Shown here: positions 17,759 to 26,387 of the stretch, piece after piece | Layout of the letters: each line of letters starts with the position of its first letter | How positions within the stretch are numbered: the first letter of the stretch is position 1 | Assembly: GCF_002929335.1 (NCBI RefSeq) | Contig: NZ_PJIL01000008.1 | Location: 171,753-235,752 of the forward strand | From: Arthrobacter sp. Y81 | GTDB lineage: Bacteria > Actinomycetota > Actinomycetes > Actinomycetales > Micrococcaceae | Reading direction: 5' to 3' | DNA: 64,000 nt | Notes under the pieces: generated by a model | Told to the model about the DNA's origin: nothing | Databases searched by the model: none | The model's input: the letters and a program-made list of their open reading frames with translations, nothing else | Translations under genes and position numbers: made by a program

Positions 17759-18864
17759 CCGATGCCCAGACTGCTGCCCCGGAGATTCTCCGCGCCCACG
17801 CGGAAACCGCCTACGCCGACGAACTCCAGGCCCTGGCCGCCGTCGACGATCGACCCCGGCCGCCCAGCTGGCGGCTGTCCCCCTGGGCGGTCGCCACTTA
17901 CATCCTTGGCGGCACGCTGCCGGACGGCACGCAGGTCAGCCCGAAGTACCTGGGATCGTCCCGGCTGGTGGAAATCGCCGTGGCGTCACTTGCCACTGAC
18001 CGGGGACTGTTGCTGCTCGGCGTTCCGGGGACTGCCAAGACCTGGATGGGCGAGCATCTGGCGGCGGCGATCTCGGGCACCTCCACGTTGGTGGTGCAGG
18101 GCACCGCAGGCACTCCGGAAGAGGCATTGCGGTACGGCTGGAACTACGCGCGGCTGCTCGCCGACGGCCCTTCCCGGGCGGCCCTGGTGGCCGGGCCGGT
18201 GATGCGGGCCATGGAGTCAGGCAGCCTGGTGCGGGTGGAAGAACTCACCCGGATCCCGTCTGACGTGCAGGATTCCCTCATCACGATCATGAGCGAGAAG
18301 ACCCTGCCCATCCCCGAACTCAACGCGGAGGTGCAGGCGATCAAGGGATTCAACGTCATTGCCACAGCGAACAACCGCGACAAGGGCGTCAACGATCTGT
18401 CATCGGCGCTGCGCCGCCGGTTCAACACTGTGGTGCTGCCGCTGCCCGACAGCCTCGACCAGGAAGTCGAGATCGTCACCACCCGCGTGCGGAGCCTTGG
18501 GGCAGCACTAGAGCTCCCGGCCGACCTTGCGGCACTCTCTGAGATCCGCCGGGTGGTCACGGTGATGCGGGAACTGCGCGCCGGCCTCACCCAGGATCAG
18601 CGGACCACCCTCAAATCGCCATCGGCAACCCTGTCCACGGCAGAAGCGATCTCTGTCATGACGAATGGCCTGTCCCTGGCAGCCCACTTCGGTGACGGCA
18701 GCGTCCGCGCCGCGGACGTAGCGGCGAGCCTGGTCGGCGCGGTGGTCAAGGATCCGGTCCAGGACCGGGTGATCTGGCAGGAGTACCTGGAAACCGTGGT
18801 CCGCAACCGGCCGGAATGGAAGGACCTCTACCGGGCCTGCCGCGACCTAGAGTCCACGAACTGA
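17755..18864 (+). CDS. MoxR-type AAA+ ATPase (YehL subfamily)
   Basis: A 369-residue AAA+ ATPase. Walker A is GVPGTAKTW near residues 90-98, the Walker B region is SLVRVEELTRIPSDVQDSL with a Glu-Glu pair, sensor 1 is NVIATANNRDKGVN, and an arginine-finger candidate lies in LRRRFN. MoxR ATPases usually work with a VWA-domain protein as chaperone-like complexes that insert metals or remodel substrates. The ATPase overlaps DUF5691 by 4 bases and is followed after 3 bases by DUF5682 and then the VWA gene. The gene set points to the YehL subfamily rather than RavA or classic MoxR. The client protein is unknown. Confidence 0.92.
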   Translation: MTDAQTAAPEILRAHAETAYADELQALAAVDDRPRPPSWRLSPWAVATYILGGTLPDGTQVSPKYLGSSRLVEIAVASLATDRGLLLLGVPGTAKTWMGEHLAAAISGTSTLVVQGTAGTPEEALRYGWNYARLLADGPSRAALVAGPVMRAMESGSLVRVEELTRIPSDVQDSLITIMSEKTLPIPELNAEVQAIKGFNVIATANNRDKGVNDLSSALRRRFNTVVLPLPDSLDQEVEIVTTRVRSLGAALELPADLAALSEIRRVVTVMRELRAGLTQDQRTTLKSPSATLSTAEAISVMTNGLSLAAHFGDGSVRAADVAASLVGAVVKDPVQDRVIWQEYLETVVRNRPEWKDLYRACRDLESTN

Positions 18865-18867
18865 TCA

Positions 18868-21120
18868 ATGACAGACGTCCACGTCCTGGGGATCCGGCAC
18901 CATGGGCCCGGTTCGGCGCGCTCGGTGGCCGAGGCCCTGGCGACCCTCCGGCCTGACCTGGTGCTGATCGAGGGCCCGCCCGAACTCGACCTGGTAGTCC
19001 CGCTGGTCTCCGATCCGGCGATGGTTCCGCCTGTGGCGGCACTCATCTACGCGGCCGATCAGCCCAGGCTGGCCTCGTTCTACCCTTTGGCCGAATTTTC
19101 CCCGGAGTGGGTGGCGTTCCGCTGGGCTGCGTCGACGGGAACCCCTGTGCGGACGATTGACCTGCCGGCAGCAAACAGCTTCGCGCTGCACACAGCAGTG
19201 GACGACGCCGAACCCGCTGCTCCGCCGCAACAGCCCTACCGGCCGGATGCCATTGCGATGCTGGCCCAGGCAGCCGGGTACAGCGACGCGGAGCGCTGGT
19301 GGGAGGACGCCGTCGAGCACCGCATTGCCGACCCACTCAACAGGTTCGCGGCCATTACCGAAGCCATCGCGGAGATCCGCGCCGTTGACAACCGGCCGGC
19401 CGACCACGCGGACGTCGCCGAGAACAATCGGCGCGAAGCTGCGATGCGGCGGCTGCTGCGTGCCGCCATCCGCGACGGGCACGCGCGGATCGCCGTGGTG
19501 TGCGGGGCTTATCACGCCCCCGCGCTGGTTCCGGCGAACTTTCCTCCGGCGGCGGCGGACAACAAGGTGCTGGCCGGTTTGCCCAAGATCAGGGTCGCCG
19601 TCACGTGGGTGCCGTGGACGTCGGGTCGGCTCAGCCTGCAAACCGGATACGGGGCGGGCGTCACGGCGCCTGGCTGGTACCAGCACCTCTTCGCCCACTG
19701 GACTGCCCGGGACTCCACGGCTGATGTGGCCACCACGTGGCTGGTCCGGGTCGCGCAAACCCTGCGCCGGGAAAACCTCGACGCCTCGACGGCTTCCGTG
19801 GTGGAGGCCAGCCGGCTGGCCAGCGCCCTGGCCGCCGTCCGCGGCCGCCCCAGCCCGGGCCTGACGGAGCTGGACGATGCCGCGCAAGCTGTTCTCTGTG
19901 ACGGTTCACCGCTCCCACTGGCACTCGTGCACCGCGAGCTCACCGTCGGCAACGAACTGGGAAGCGTGCCGGAGTCAGCGCCCACCGTCCCGCTGGCCGC
20001 TGACCTCGCCGCGACCCAGCGTCGCCTGCGCCTGCAGCCCAGCGTGCTGGAAGAGTTCCTGACAATCGACCTCCGCAAACCGAACCAGCTGGCCCGTTCG
20101 GTCCTGCTGCACCGGCTGGCACTGCTCGGTGTTGATTGGGGCACACCCGCCGACACCGGCCGTACCACTGGCACGTTCAAGGAGGCATGGACCCTCCTCT
20201 GGCAGCCGGAACTCGCCGTCGCAGTGGTGGACGCCAGCCGCTACGGCACCACCATCGCTACGGCGGCGGCGACGTGGGTGGCGGAACACGCCCAGGGCCC
20301 GGGAAGCAGCCTGGCCGACCTCAGCGAACTGCTTGCCAATTGCCTGCTCGCGGACCTGCCGGACGGAATCAGCGCCGTGGTGTCGGTACTGGCCGAGCGA
20401 ACCGCCGTGCAGCAGGATGTGGTCCCGCTGCTGGAAACGATAGCCCCGCTCGCCCGGACCTGCCGGTATGGCAATGTGCGCGGTGTGGACGTCACCGGCG
20501 TACAGCGGATCCTCGACGCGACGGTGGTGCGGGCATGCGTCGGCCTGCCTACCGCCTGCGCCGGGCTGGACGATGCCGCCGCGACAGCCATGCGGCGCGC
20601 CATCGACTCGGCGCAGTACGGCTTGTCATTGCTGCCGGAGCTGCCCCTGGACGACTGGCACCGGGCCTTGGCCGCCGTCGCCGGTTCAGACCGGATCCAC
20701 GGGTCCGTCGCCGGACGGGCCACGCGCCTGCTGATGGACGCGGGCCTGGTGGAGCGGGATGAGGTCGCGGCCCGGCTCAGCCGCCGGCTCTCGGTCGCCA
20801 CGCCGGCGCCCGAGGCCGCCGCCTGGCTGGACGGACTGCTGTCCGGCGACGCAGTGCTGCTGATTCATGATCAGCACCTCCTGGAGCTCGTCGACGACTG
20901 GGTCGCCGGTGTGCGGGACGAGGTCTTCGACGACGTCCTGCCCCTGCTGCGCAGGACATTCTCCGCCTTCAGCCGTCCGGAGCGGCGGGAGATCGGCGAG
21001 CAGGTGAGCCGAGGACGCGGGCCCGCGCAAAGCCCCGACACCGCCGCGCTTGAGATAAGGGGCGCGGGCCCTGCGATCCGCACGATGGCCAGGTATCTGG
21101 GATGGGAGGCGATAGCGTGA
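18868..21120 (+). CDS. DUF5682 family protein (YehM-like)
   Basis: A 750-residue protein with the N-terminal signature VHVLGIRHHGPGSA, then VLIEGPPELD near residue 35 and IAVVCGAYHAPAL near residue 213. This spaced set (GxxHHGPGS, EGP, GxYH) resembles the His/Glu pattern of TraB/Tiki/ChaN-like domains, which hints at a metal-dependent hydrolase, but that link is my inference. The C-terminal two thirds are Ala/Leu-rich helices. It starts 3 bases after the AAA gene and overlaps the VWA gene by GTGA. It corresponds in position to E. coli yehM. No membrane segment is evident. Confidence 0.85.
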   Translation: MTDVHVLGIRHHGPGSARSVAEALATLRPDLVLIEGPPELDLVVPLVSDPAMVPPVAALIYAADQPRLASFYPLAEFSPEWVAFRWAASTGTPVRTIDLPAANSFALHTAVDDAEPAAPPQQPYRPDAIAMLAQAAGYSDAERWWEDAVEHRIADPLNRFAAITEAIAEIRAVDNRPADHADVAENNRREAAMRRLLRAAIRDGHARIAVVCGAYHAPALVPANFPPAAADNKVLAGLPKIRVAVTWVPWTSGRLSLQTGYGAGVTAPGWYQHLFAHWTARDSTADVATTWLVRVAQTLRRENLDASTASVVEASRLASALAAVRGRPSPGLTELDDAAQAVLCDGSPLPLALVHRELTVGNELGSVPESAPTVPLAADLAATQRRLRLQPSVLEEFLTIDLRKPNQLARSVLLHRLALLGVDWGTPADTGRTTGTFKEAWTLLWQPELAVAVVDASRYGTTIATAAATWVAEHAQGPGSSLADLSELLANCLLADLPDGISAVVSVLAERTAVQQDVVPLLETIAPLARTCRYGNVRGVDVTGVQRILDATVVRACVGLPTACAGLDDAAATAMRRAIDSAQYGLSLLPELPLDDWHRALAAVAGSDRIHGSVAGRATRLLMDAGLVERDEVAARLSRRLSVATPAPEAAAWLDGLLSGDAVLLIHDQHLLELVDDWVAGVRDEVFDDVLPLLRRTFSAFSRPERREIGEQVSRGRGPAQSPDTAALEIRGAGPAIRTMARYLGWEAIA

Positions 21121-22313
21121 CCGACGCGAACCCGGATCGAGGTGACGGCCGCGACCGGCTCAGCCGCTGGCGGCTGGTGCTCGGCGGGCACGAAGCCGAC
21201 GGCGTCGTCACGGACGGTGGTCAAAGCGTGGAGCTCTCGGCCGCTGACGCCCGCCGTGACAAGGCGCTGGAGGACCTATACGGGGCCCCGAAATCGAGGC
21301 CGGGCGGCCTCGGCGCGTCCAGCCCGCGGGTGGCCCGATGGCTCGGGGACATTCGCGGCTATTTCCCGTCCACGGTGGTCCAGGTGATGCAGGCCGACGC
21401 CATGGACCGGCTCGGCTTGCGGCAGCTCCTCCTCGAACCGGAGATGCTCCGCACGGTGCAGCCTGATATCGGCCTGGTCAGCACCCTCGTCGGTCTCGGC
21501 CGTGTTATCCCCGAGCATTCCCGCGAGACCGCCAGGGCGGTGGTCCGGCAGGTGACCATCGAATTGGAGGATCGCCTGCGCGCCAAGACGGTTCAGGCCG
21601 TCTCCGGGGCATTGAACCGTGCGGCACGCACCCGGCGGCCCCGGCATCGGGATATCGACTGGAACCGCACCATCGGCGCGAACCTTAAGAACTACCAGCC
21701 CGACTATCGCACCGTGGTGCCCGAGCGGCTGGTCGGCTATGCCCGGCGCAGCACCGAGGTGCAGCGCGAGATCATCCTGTGCATCGACCAGTCCGGTTCG
21801 ATGGCCGAATCTGTGGTGTATTCCAGCGTGTTCGGGGCGGTGCTCAGCTCGCTGCGGTCCGTGCGCACCCGGCTGGTGGTCTTTGACACCGAGGTGGTGG
21901 ACCTGACTGACGACATGGATGATCCGGTGGATGTGCTCTTCGGCGTGCAACTCGGCGGCGGCACGGACATCAACCGGGCGCTCGCCTACTGCCAGTCTCA
22001 GATCACCCAACCGACAGAGACGATTCTGGTCTTGATCAGCGATCTCTACGAGGGCGGAATTGTTGAGGAGATGCTGCGGCGTGCCGGCGCAATCGTCGGA
22101 TCGGGAGCCACTTTGATTGCCCTACTGGCCCTGAGTGACAGCGGTCATCCCTCGTTCGACTCCAACCATGCCGCGGCCCTTGCCGGAATCGGCGTCCCGG
22201 CCTTCGCCTGCACCCCGGATCTGTTTCCCGAGCTGATGGCCGCCGCGATCGAACGCCGGGACGTCAGCGAATGGGCCGCCTCGCACGACATCGCTACGAG
22301 CCACGAAAAGTAG
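21117..22313 (+). CDS. VWA-domain protein (YehP-like)
   Basis: A 398-residue protein. The C-terminal half is a von Willebrand A domain with an intact MIDAS: DQSGSMAES for DxSxS, the Thr in GGGTDINRAL and the Asp in VLISDLYEGG. The N-terminal part is helical and probably docks on the MoxR ATPase. The GTG at 21117 overlaps the preceding stop (GTGA) and has GGGAGG eight bases upstream, so it is preferred to the ATG at 21102. It is the last gene of the operon; its tail overlaps the convergent acyltransferase gene by 20 bases. It is probably the adaptor of the AAA complex. Confidence 0.9.
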   Translation: MTDANPDRGDGRDRLSRWRLVLGGHEADGVVTDGGQSVELSAADARRDKALEDLYGAPKSRPGGLGASSPRVARWLGDIRGYFPSTVVQVMQADAMDRLGLRQLLLEPEMLRTVQPDIGLVSTLVGLGRVIPEHSRETARAVVRQVTIELEDRLRAKTVQAVSGALNRAARTRRPRHRDIDWNRTIGANLKNYQPDYRTVVPERLVGYARRSTEVQREIILCIDQSGSMAESVVYSSVFGAVLSSLRSVRTRLVVFDTEVVDLTDDMDDPVDVLFGVQLGGGTDINRALAYCQSQITQPTETILVLISDLYEGGIVEEMLRRAGAIVGSGATLIALLALSDSGHPSFDSNHAAALAGIGVPAFACTPDLFPELMAAAIERRDVSEWAASHDIATSHEK

Positions 22314-23469
22314 TGGCGTCGGCCCTTGCCTCGTAGTACTTGTCGAAGCGGTCGCGCCCGATGCGTCCCAGCTTTTCGACGGTGTGCCAGCTGACGACGG
22401 CCAGCAGCAGGGTCAGCAGGATTGCCGTCACGGCCACGAGGGGCGGCAGGTCGGCCGTTGATCCGCCATTGAGCCAAAGGATCACGATGTAGTTCCAGAG
22501 GTACGCCGCGTAGGAGACCATGCCCAGGAGCTGCAACGCACGCGTCCACCTGGGCATGATGCGCGTCCGGGACGCGGCCAGTACCACCAGGACGGCGGCC
22601 GCAGCCATGGCCAGCGGGCCGCCAACGAAGAAGAAGGCCGGCGATTCGTTGGCCTTGGGGAAGAACACCAACGCGGCCAGGACAAGGACCGAGCCCAGCA
22701 GGGCCACCCCCCTGCGCCGGCGGCCGGAGAACCAGCTGAACATCCGGACCCTGTAGAGGCGCAGCGCCGAACCGATGATCAGCCCCAGACCCCACGTCGT
22801 CGGAAGCGCGTAGACCAGGGAATGAAGGTTCGGTGCCAGGATCAGCATCGCCAGCACACTGGCAGTCATCAGTGAAAGGACGACGGCGGCGGACCAGCCG
22901 ATCAGCCGTCCCTGGCGGTTCCTCCGCAGGGCGATGACCAGCAACGCCGGCCAGATCAGGTAGAACTGTTCTTCCACCGCCAGCGTCCAGAGCGGTCCGA
23001 TGGCCATGCTGACGTCGAAGGGCAGCGGCAGGTCTTTGAGGTAGCCGAAACCGGCGAGGAGCGTGTAGCCGATGATTCCCTTGGAACGGTCCCCGAGCAC
23101 ATCGGCCGTCAGTTCCACGATGGCGTAGACACCAAGGAAGGCCATAAGTGCCGGCAACAGGCGGAAGGCCCGGTGCGCGTAAAAGCGGCCGTAACGGACT
23201 TTGCGATGTTGTTCGACGTCCCTGATCAGCACACCTGTGATCAGGTAACCGCTCAGCACGAAGAAGACAATCACGCCGACGATGCCGGCTCCTTGAAATA
23301 CCCCCGGCCATGAATGTCCCATCAGAACCGCACCGACGGCAGCGCCGCGAAGGACATCGAGGCCGTCCAGCCTTTGCCGCACCGGAGCTTGTCCGGCGCT
23401 CTGTCCGGTGCTCTGTCCTGCGCCCTTACGGGCGGCCGTCTCGACGGTTCCACCAACCAGCAACGTCAT
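22294..23469 (-). CDS. Membrane acyltransferase, family 3 (OafA/YrhL-like)
   Basis: A 391-residue integral membrane protein with about ten hydrophobic segments. Family marks are RLDGLDVLRGAAV near residue 33, FFVLSGYLITG and the LWTLAVEEQFYLIWP box. These enzymes transfer acetyl or other acyl groups from the cytoplasm to extracellular polysaccharides, peptidoglycan or secreted molecules. The N-terminal 30 residues are a low-complexity Gly/Gln/Ser tail (GQSTGQSAGQ). No SGNH domain is fused. The gene is alone on its strand, with no glycosyltransferase nearby to suggest a substrate. Confidence 0.9.
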   Translation of the reverse strand: MTLLVGGTVETAARKGAGQSTGQSAGQAPVRQRLDGLDVLRGAAVGAVLMGHSWPGVFQGAGIVGVIVFFVLSGYLITGVLIRDVEQHRKVRYGRFYAHRAFRLLPALMAFLGVYAIVELTADVLGDRSKGIIGYTLLAGFGYLKDLPLPFDVSMAIGPLWTLAVEEQFYLIWPALLVIALRRNRQGRLIGWSAAVVLSLMTASVLAMLILAPNLHSLVYALPTTWGLGLIIGSALRLYRVRMFSWFSGRRRRGVALLGSVLVLAALVFFPKANESPAFFFVGGPLAMAAAAVLVVLAASRTRIMPRWTRALQLLGMVSYAAYLWNYIVILWLNGGSTADLPPLVAVTAILLTLLLAVVSWHTVEKLGRIGRDRFDKYYEARADATTFRGS

Positions 23470-23785
23470 ATGCCTCCGTGGCTATCTCTGGCCGGTTCCA
23501 ACGTCAGCTGAATCAGGGCAAGAACCGGCACTTGCCTGTTGACATGAATTGTGAGTCCGGGCCCCAGACCACGCGACTTCTCCCAGTATTCCCTGCCTGG
23601 CTGGACGAATCCTGACCTTCGGCCGGTGGAGGGCTCCGACGGGCGCACACGGGCGGGCCGCAGGATGGTCCGTCTAAAGTCACGTTCCCCTCATTGTCGG
23701 GACCCAACAAAATCTTGCCTCCAACGGGGAACTAGCGTCGGTTCGGAGGAATATCCGCAACTTCCCGAACGCAAAGGACCCGTCA
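23470..23785 (+). promoter_or_regulatory. Intergenic control region before the biotin operon
   Basis: 316 bases between the divergent acyltransferase and bioB. No gene is seen. An inverted repeat GTTCGG (23741-23746) and CCGAAC (23765-23770) separated by 18 bases lies just before the bioB ribosome site AAAGGA (23774-23779). It could be a regulator site or a weak leader stem. No match to a known BirA or BioQ operator is claimed, and no strong promoter was identified. Confidence 0.35.
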
Positions 23786-24808
23786 ATGACGATTCAGGCA
23801 AACCTCCCCACAACCTACGAGATCCTGGAAACCGCCCGCCGGCAGGTCCTCGACGACGGCATCGGCCTGACCCAGGCGCAGCTCGAGGAAGTGCTCCGGC
23901 TCCCGGACGACGCCCTGCCTGCGACCCTGCAGCTGGCCCACGAAGTCCGGCTCAAGCACTGCGGCGAGGACGTCGAAGTCGAGGGCATCATCTCCATCAA
24001 GACCGGCGGCTGCCCCGAGGACTGCCACTTCTGCAGCCAGTCCGGCCTGTTCGACTCCCCCGTCCGCGGCGTCTGGCTGGACATCCCCGAACTTGTCAAA
24101 GCCGCGAAGGAAACGGCCGCCACCGGCGCCACCGAGTTCTGCATCGTCGCCGCGGTCCGCGGACCGGACATCAAGCTGATGAACCAGATCAAGTTCGCGA
24201 TCGACCGCATCAACGAAGCCGTGGAGATCAACATCGCCTGTTCCCTGGGCATGCTCACCCAGCGGCAGGTGGACCAGCTCGCCGAATGGGGCGTGCACCG
24301 CTACAACCACAACCTCGAAACCGCCCGCAGCTACTTCCCCGACGTCGTCACCACGCACAGCTACGAAGAACGCCTGGAGACCTGCAACATGGTCAAGGCC
24401 GCCGGCATGGAACTGTGCTGCGGCGCCCTGATCGGGATGGGCGAATCCCTGGAGCAGCGCGCGGAACTCGCCGTCCAGCTCGCAGCCCTGGAACCGCACG
24501 AAGTCCCGCTGAACTTCCTCAACCCCCGCCCCGGCACCCCGCTGGAAAACCAGGGCATCATGGACGGCAAGGACGCCCTCCGCGCGATCGCCGCGTTCCG
24601 CCTGGCCATGCCCCGCACCGTGCTGCGCTACGCCGGCGGCCGGGAACTGACCCTCGGGGACCTCGGCACCCGCGAAGGCCTCATGGGCGGCATCAACGCC
24701 GTCATCGTCGGGAACTACCTCACCACCCTGGGCCGCCCGGCAACCGCGGACCTGAACCTGCTCGTCGAGCTGAACATGCCCATCAAGGAACTCCAGAAGA
24801 CACTATGA
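23786..24808 (+). CDS. bioB: Biotin synthase
   Basis: A radical SAM enzyme that inserts sulfur into dethiobiotin. The 340-residue protein has the CxxxCxxC cluster motif in [16 protein letters not shown] near residue 75, with additional conserved Cys residues in [11 protein letters not shown] and NIACSLG and the Arg region of [13 protein letters not shown]. Length is normal. It opens the operon bioB-bsaP-bioA-bioF-bioD-P450, in which every junction is a 4-base overlap. AAAGGA precedes the ATG at a good distance. It needs iron-sulfur cluster rebuilding, for which the small gene that follows is probably the helper. Confidence 0.97.
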   Translation: MTIQANLPTTYEILETARRQVLDDGIGLTQAQLEEVLRLPDDALPATLQLAHEVRLKHCGEDVEVEGIISIKTGGCPEDCHFCSQSGLFDSPVRGVWLDIPELVKAAKETAATGATEFCIVAAVRGPDIKLMNQIKFAIDRINEAVEINIACSLGMLTQRQVDQLAEWGVHRYNHNLETARSYFPDVVTTHSYEERLETCNMVKAAGMELCCGALIGMGESLEQRAELAVQLAALEPHEVPLNFLNPRPGTPLENQGIMDGKDALRAIAAFRLAMPRTVLRYAGGRELTLGDLGTREGLMGGINAVIVGNYLTTLGRPATADLNLLVELNMPIKELQKTL

Positions 24809-25029
24809 ACCAGGTTTCGACGAACTCAACCACCGAGTTCTGCGGGCACTGCGGGGAACCGTCCGACGGCGGCGCCAGCCCGACGTCGGACGTTCACCGC
24901 CGCTGCGGCGAGCATCTCGCGATGGAGCCGCCGCGGTACTGCGCCGCCTGCCGGCGGCGCATGAAAGTCCAGGTCACACCAACAGGTTGGTCAGCGGAAT
25001 GCTCCCGCCACGGGGTGCTTGCACCATGA
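24805..25029 (+). CDS. bsaP: Biotin synthase auxiliary protein BsaP
   Basis: A 74-residue cysteine-rich protein. It has EFCGHCGEP, a HRRCGEH segment, YCAACRRRM and AECSRHG, giving about six Cys and several His that could hold a metal or iron-sulfur centre. Small proteins of this kind sit directly after bioB in many actinobacteria and are needed for biotin synthase activity in mycobacteria, where they are called BsaP. The ATG overlaps the bioB stop (ATGA at 24805) and its own stop overlaps the bioA start. It is easy to miss because it is short. Identity rests on size, Cys pattern and exact position. Confidence 0.85.
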   Translation: MNQVSTNSTTEFCGHCGEPSDGGASPTSDVHRRCGEHLAMEPPRYCAACRRRMKVQVTPTGWSAECSRHGVLAP

Positions 25030-26387
25030 GGCAGGATTCGGAAATGCCGGGCCTGATCCAGCGGGACCGCGCGCGGTTGTGGCACCCGTACGCACCGGCG
25101 TCCCCGGAGCTACCGCTCTGGGAGGTCGAGGGAGCCGACGGCGTCCGGCTGCAGCTTAGGGGCGAGGACGGCGCACGCCACGAGGCGGTTGATGCGATGT
25201 CCTCGTGGTGGTCGGTGATCCACGGCTACCGCCACCCGGTGCTCGACGCCGCCGCGCGGCGGCAGCTGGAGAGTTTCAGCCATGTGATGTTCGGCGGGCT
25301 CACGCACGCTCCGGCGGTGGAATTGGCCGAGCGGCTCGTGGGTATGGCACCGATTGTGCCAGGGAGGCCGGGTTTGGAGCGGGTGTTCCTTGCGGACTCG
25401 GGCTCGGTAGCCGTTGAGGTGGCGCTGAAGCTGGCGGTGCAGTTCCAGACCGCGTCAGGCAGGCCAACCAGGCAGCGGTTCCTGAGCATCCGTGGCGGGT
25501 ACCACGGCGACACTTTCGCGGCGATGGGGGTCTGCGATCCTGTGGACGGCATGCACTCCGCGTTCCCGGGGCTGCTGGCCGGCAATGTCTTTGCTCCGCG
25601 TCCCCCGGCCGCTGCTTCCGCGACCCCGGAAACCGTGCAGGCGTGGGCATCCGACCTCGCGGACATTGCGGCTGCGCATTCCGGGGAGCTGGCAGCGATC
25701 ATCGTCGAACCGGTCCTGCAGGGTGCCGGCGGGATGCACGCCTACCCGGCCGTATGCCTGACAGTACTGCGGGAGGTGGCGGACCGGCACGGGCTGCTCC
25801 TCATCTTCGATGAGATCGCAACGGGCTTCGGGCGTACCGGGGAGCTGTTCGCGGCCGATCATGCCGGCGTGGTGCCGGACATCATGTGCGTCGGCAAGGC
25901 CCTGACCGGCGGGTACCTGACGCTGGCCGCCATGCTCTGCACCGGGGAGATTGCGTCGACGGTTTCCAACGGCGAGGCCGGGGCGCTGCTGCACGGTCCC
26001 ACCTTTATGGGGAACCCGCTGGCGTGTGCGGTGGCCAATGCCAGCCTTGGCATCATTGACGACGGCGGCTGGCGGGCCGACGTCGCGCGGATCGGCGCCG
26101 GCCTCGAATCGGGGCTATCCTCCGCCCTGGAACTTGAGGCTGTCCGGGAGGTCCGCACCATCGGTGCCGTCGGAGTCATCGAGCTGCACGACGCCGTCGA
26201 CGTCACGGCGGTCACTGCCGCAGCCATCGGGCACGGGGTCTGGGTCCGGCCGTTCCGGAACCTCGTCTACACCATGCCCCCGTACGTCAGCACCGCAGCG
26301 GACATTGAGCAGATCACCGCAGGCATGACGGCGGCCGTCGCCGAAGTCCATGAGCGCGTCCCGGCGCAGTCAAGGGGCCTGGGATGA
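25026..26387 (+). CDS. bioA: Adenosylmethionine-8-amino-7-oxononanoate aminotransferase
   Basis: A class III PLP aminotransferase that converts 7-keto-8-aminopelargonate to 7,8-diaminopelargonate using S-adenosylmethionine. The 453-residue protein shows RLWHPYAP near the N-terminus, SSWWSVIHGY (typical of BioA), GGYHGDTFAAMG, FDEIATGFGRTG and the PLP lysine in CVGKALTGGYL. The ATG at 25026 forms ATGA with the bsaP stop; the upstream open frame to 24987 lies within bsaP and is not the start. It overlaps bioF by four bases. Confidence 0.96.
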   Translation: MRQDSEMPGLIQRDRARLWHPYAPASPELPLWEVEGADGVRLQLRGEDGARHEAVDAMSSWWSVIHGYRHPVLDAAARRQLESFSHVMFGGLTHAPAVELAERLVGMAPIVPGRPGLERVFLADSGSVAVEVALKLAVQFQTASGRPTRQRFLSIRGGYHGDTFAAMGVCDPVDGMHSAFPGLLAGNVFAPRPPAAASATPETVQAWASDLADIAAAHSGELAAIIVEPVLQGAGGMHAYPAVCLTVLREVADRHGLLLIFDEIATGFGRTGELFAADHAGVVPDIMCVGKALTGGYLTLAAMLCTGEIASTVSNGEAGALLHGPTFMGNPLACAVANASLGIIDDGGWRADVARIGAGLESGLSSALELEAVREVRTIGAVGVIELHDAVDVTAVTAAAIGHGVWVRPFRNLVYTMPPYVSTAADIEQITAGMTAAVAEVHERVPAQSRGLG

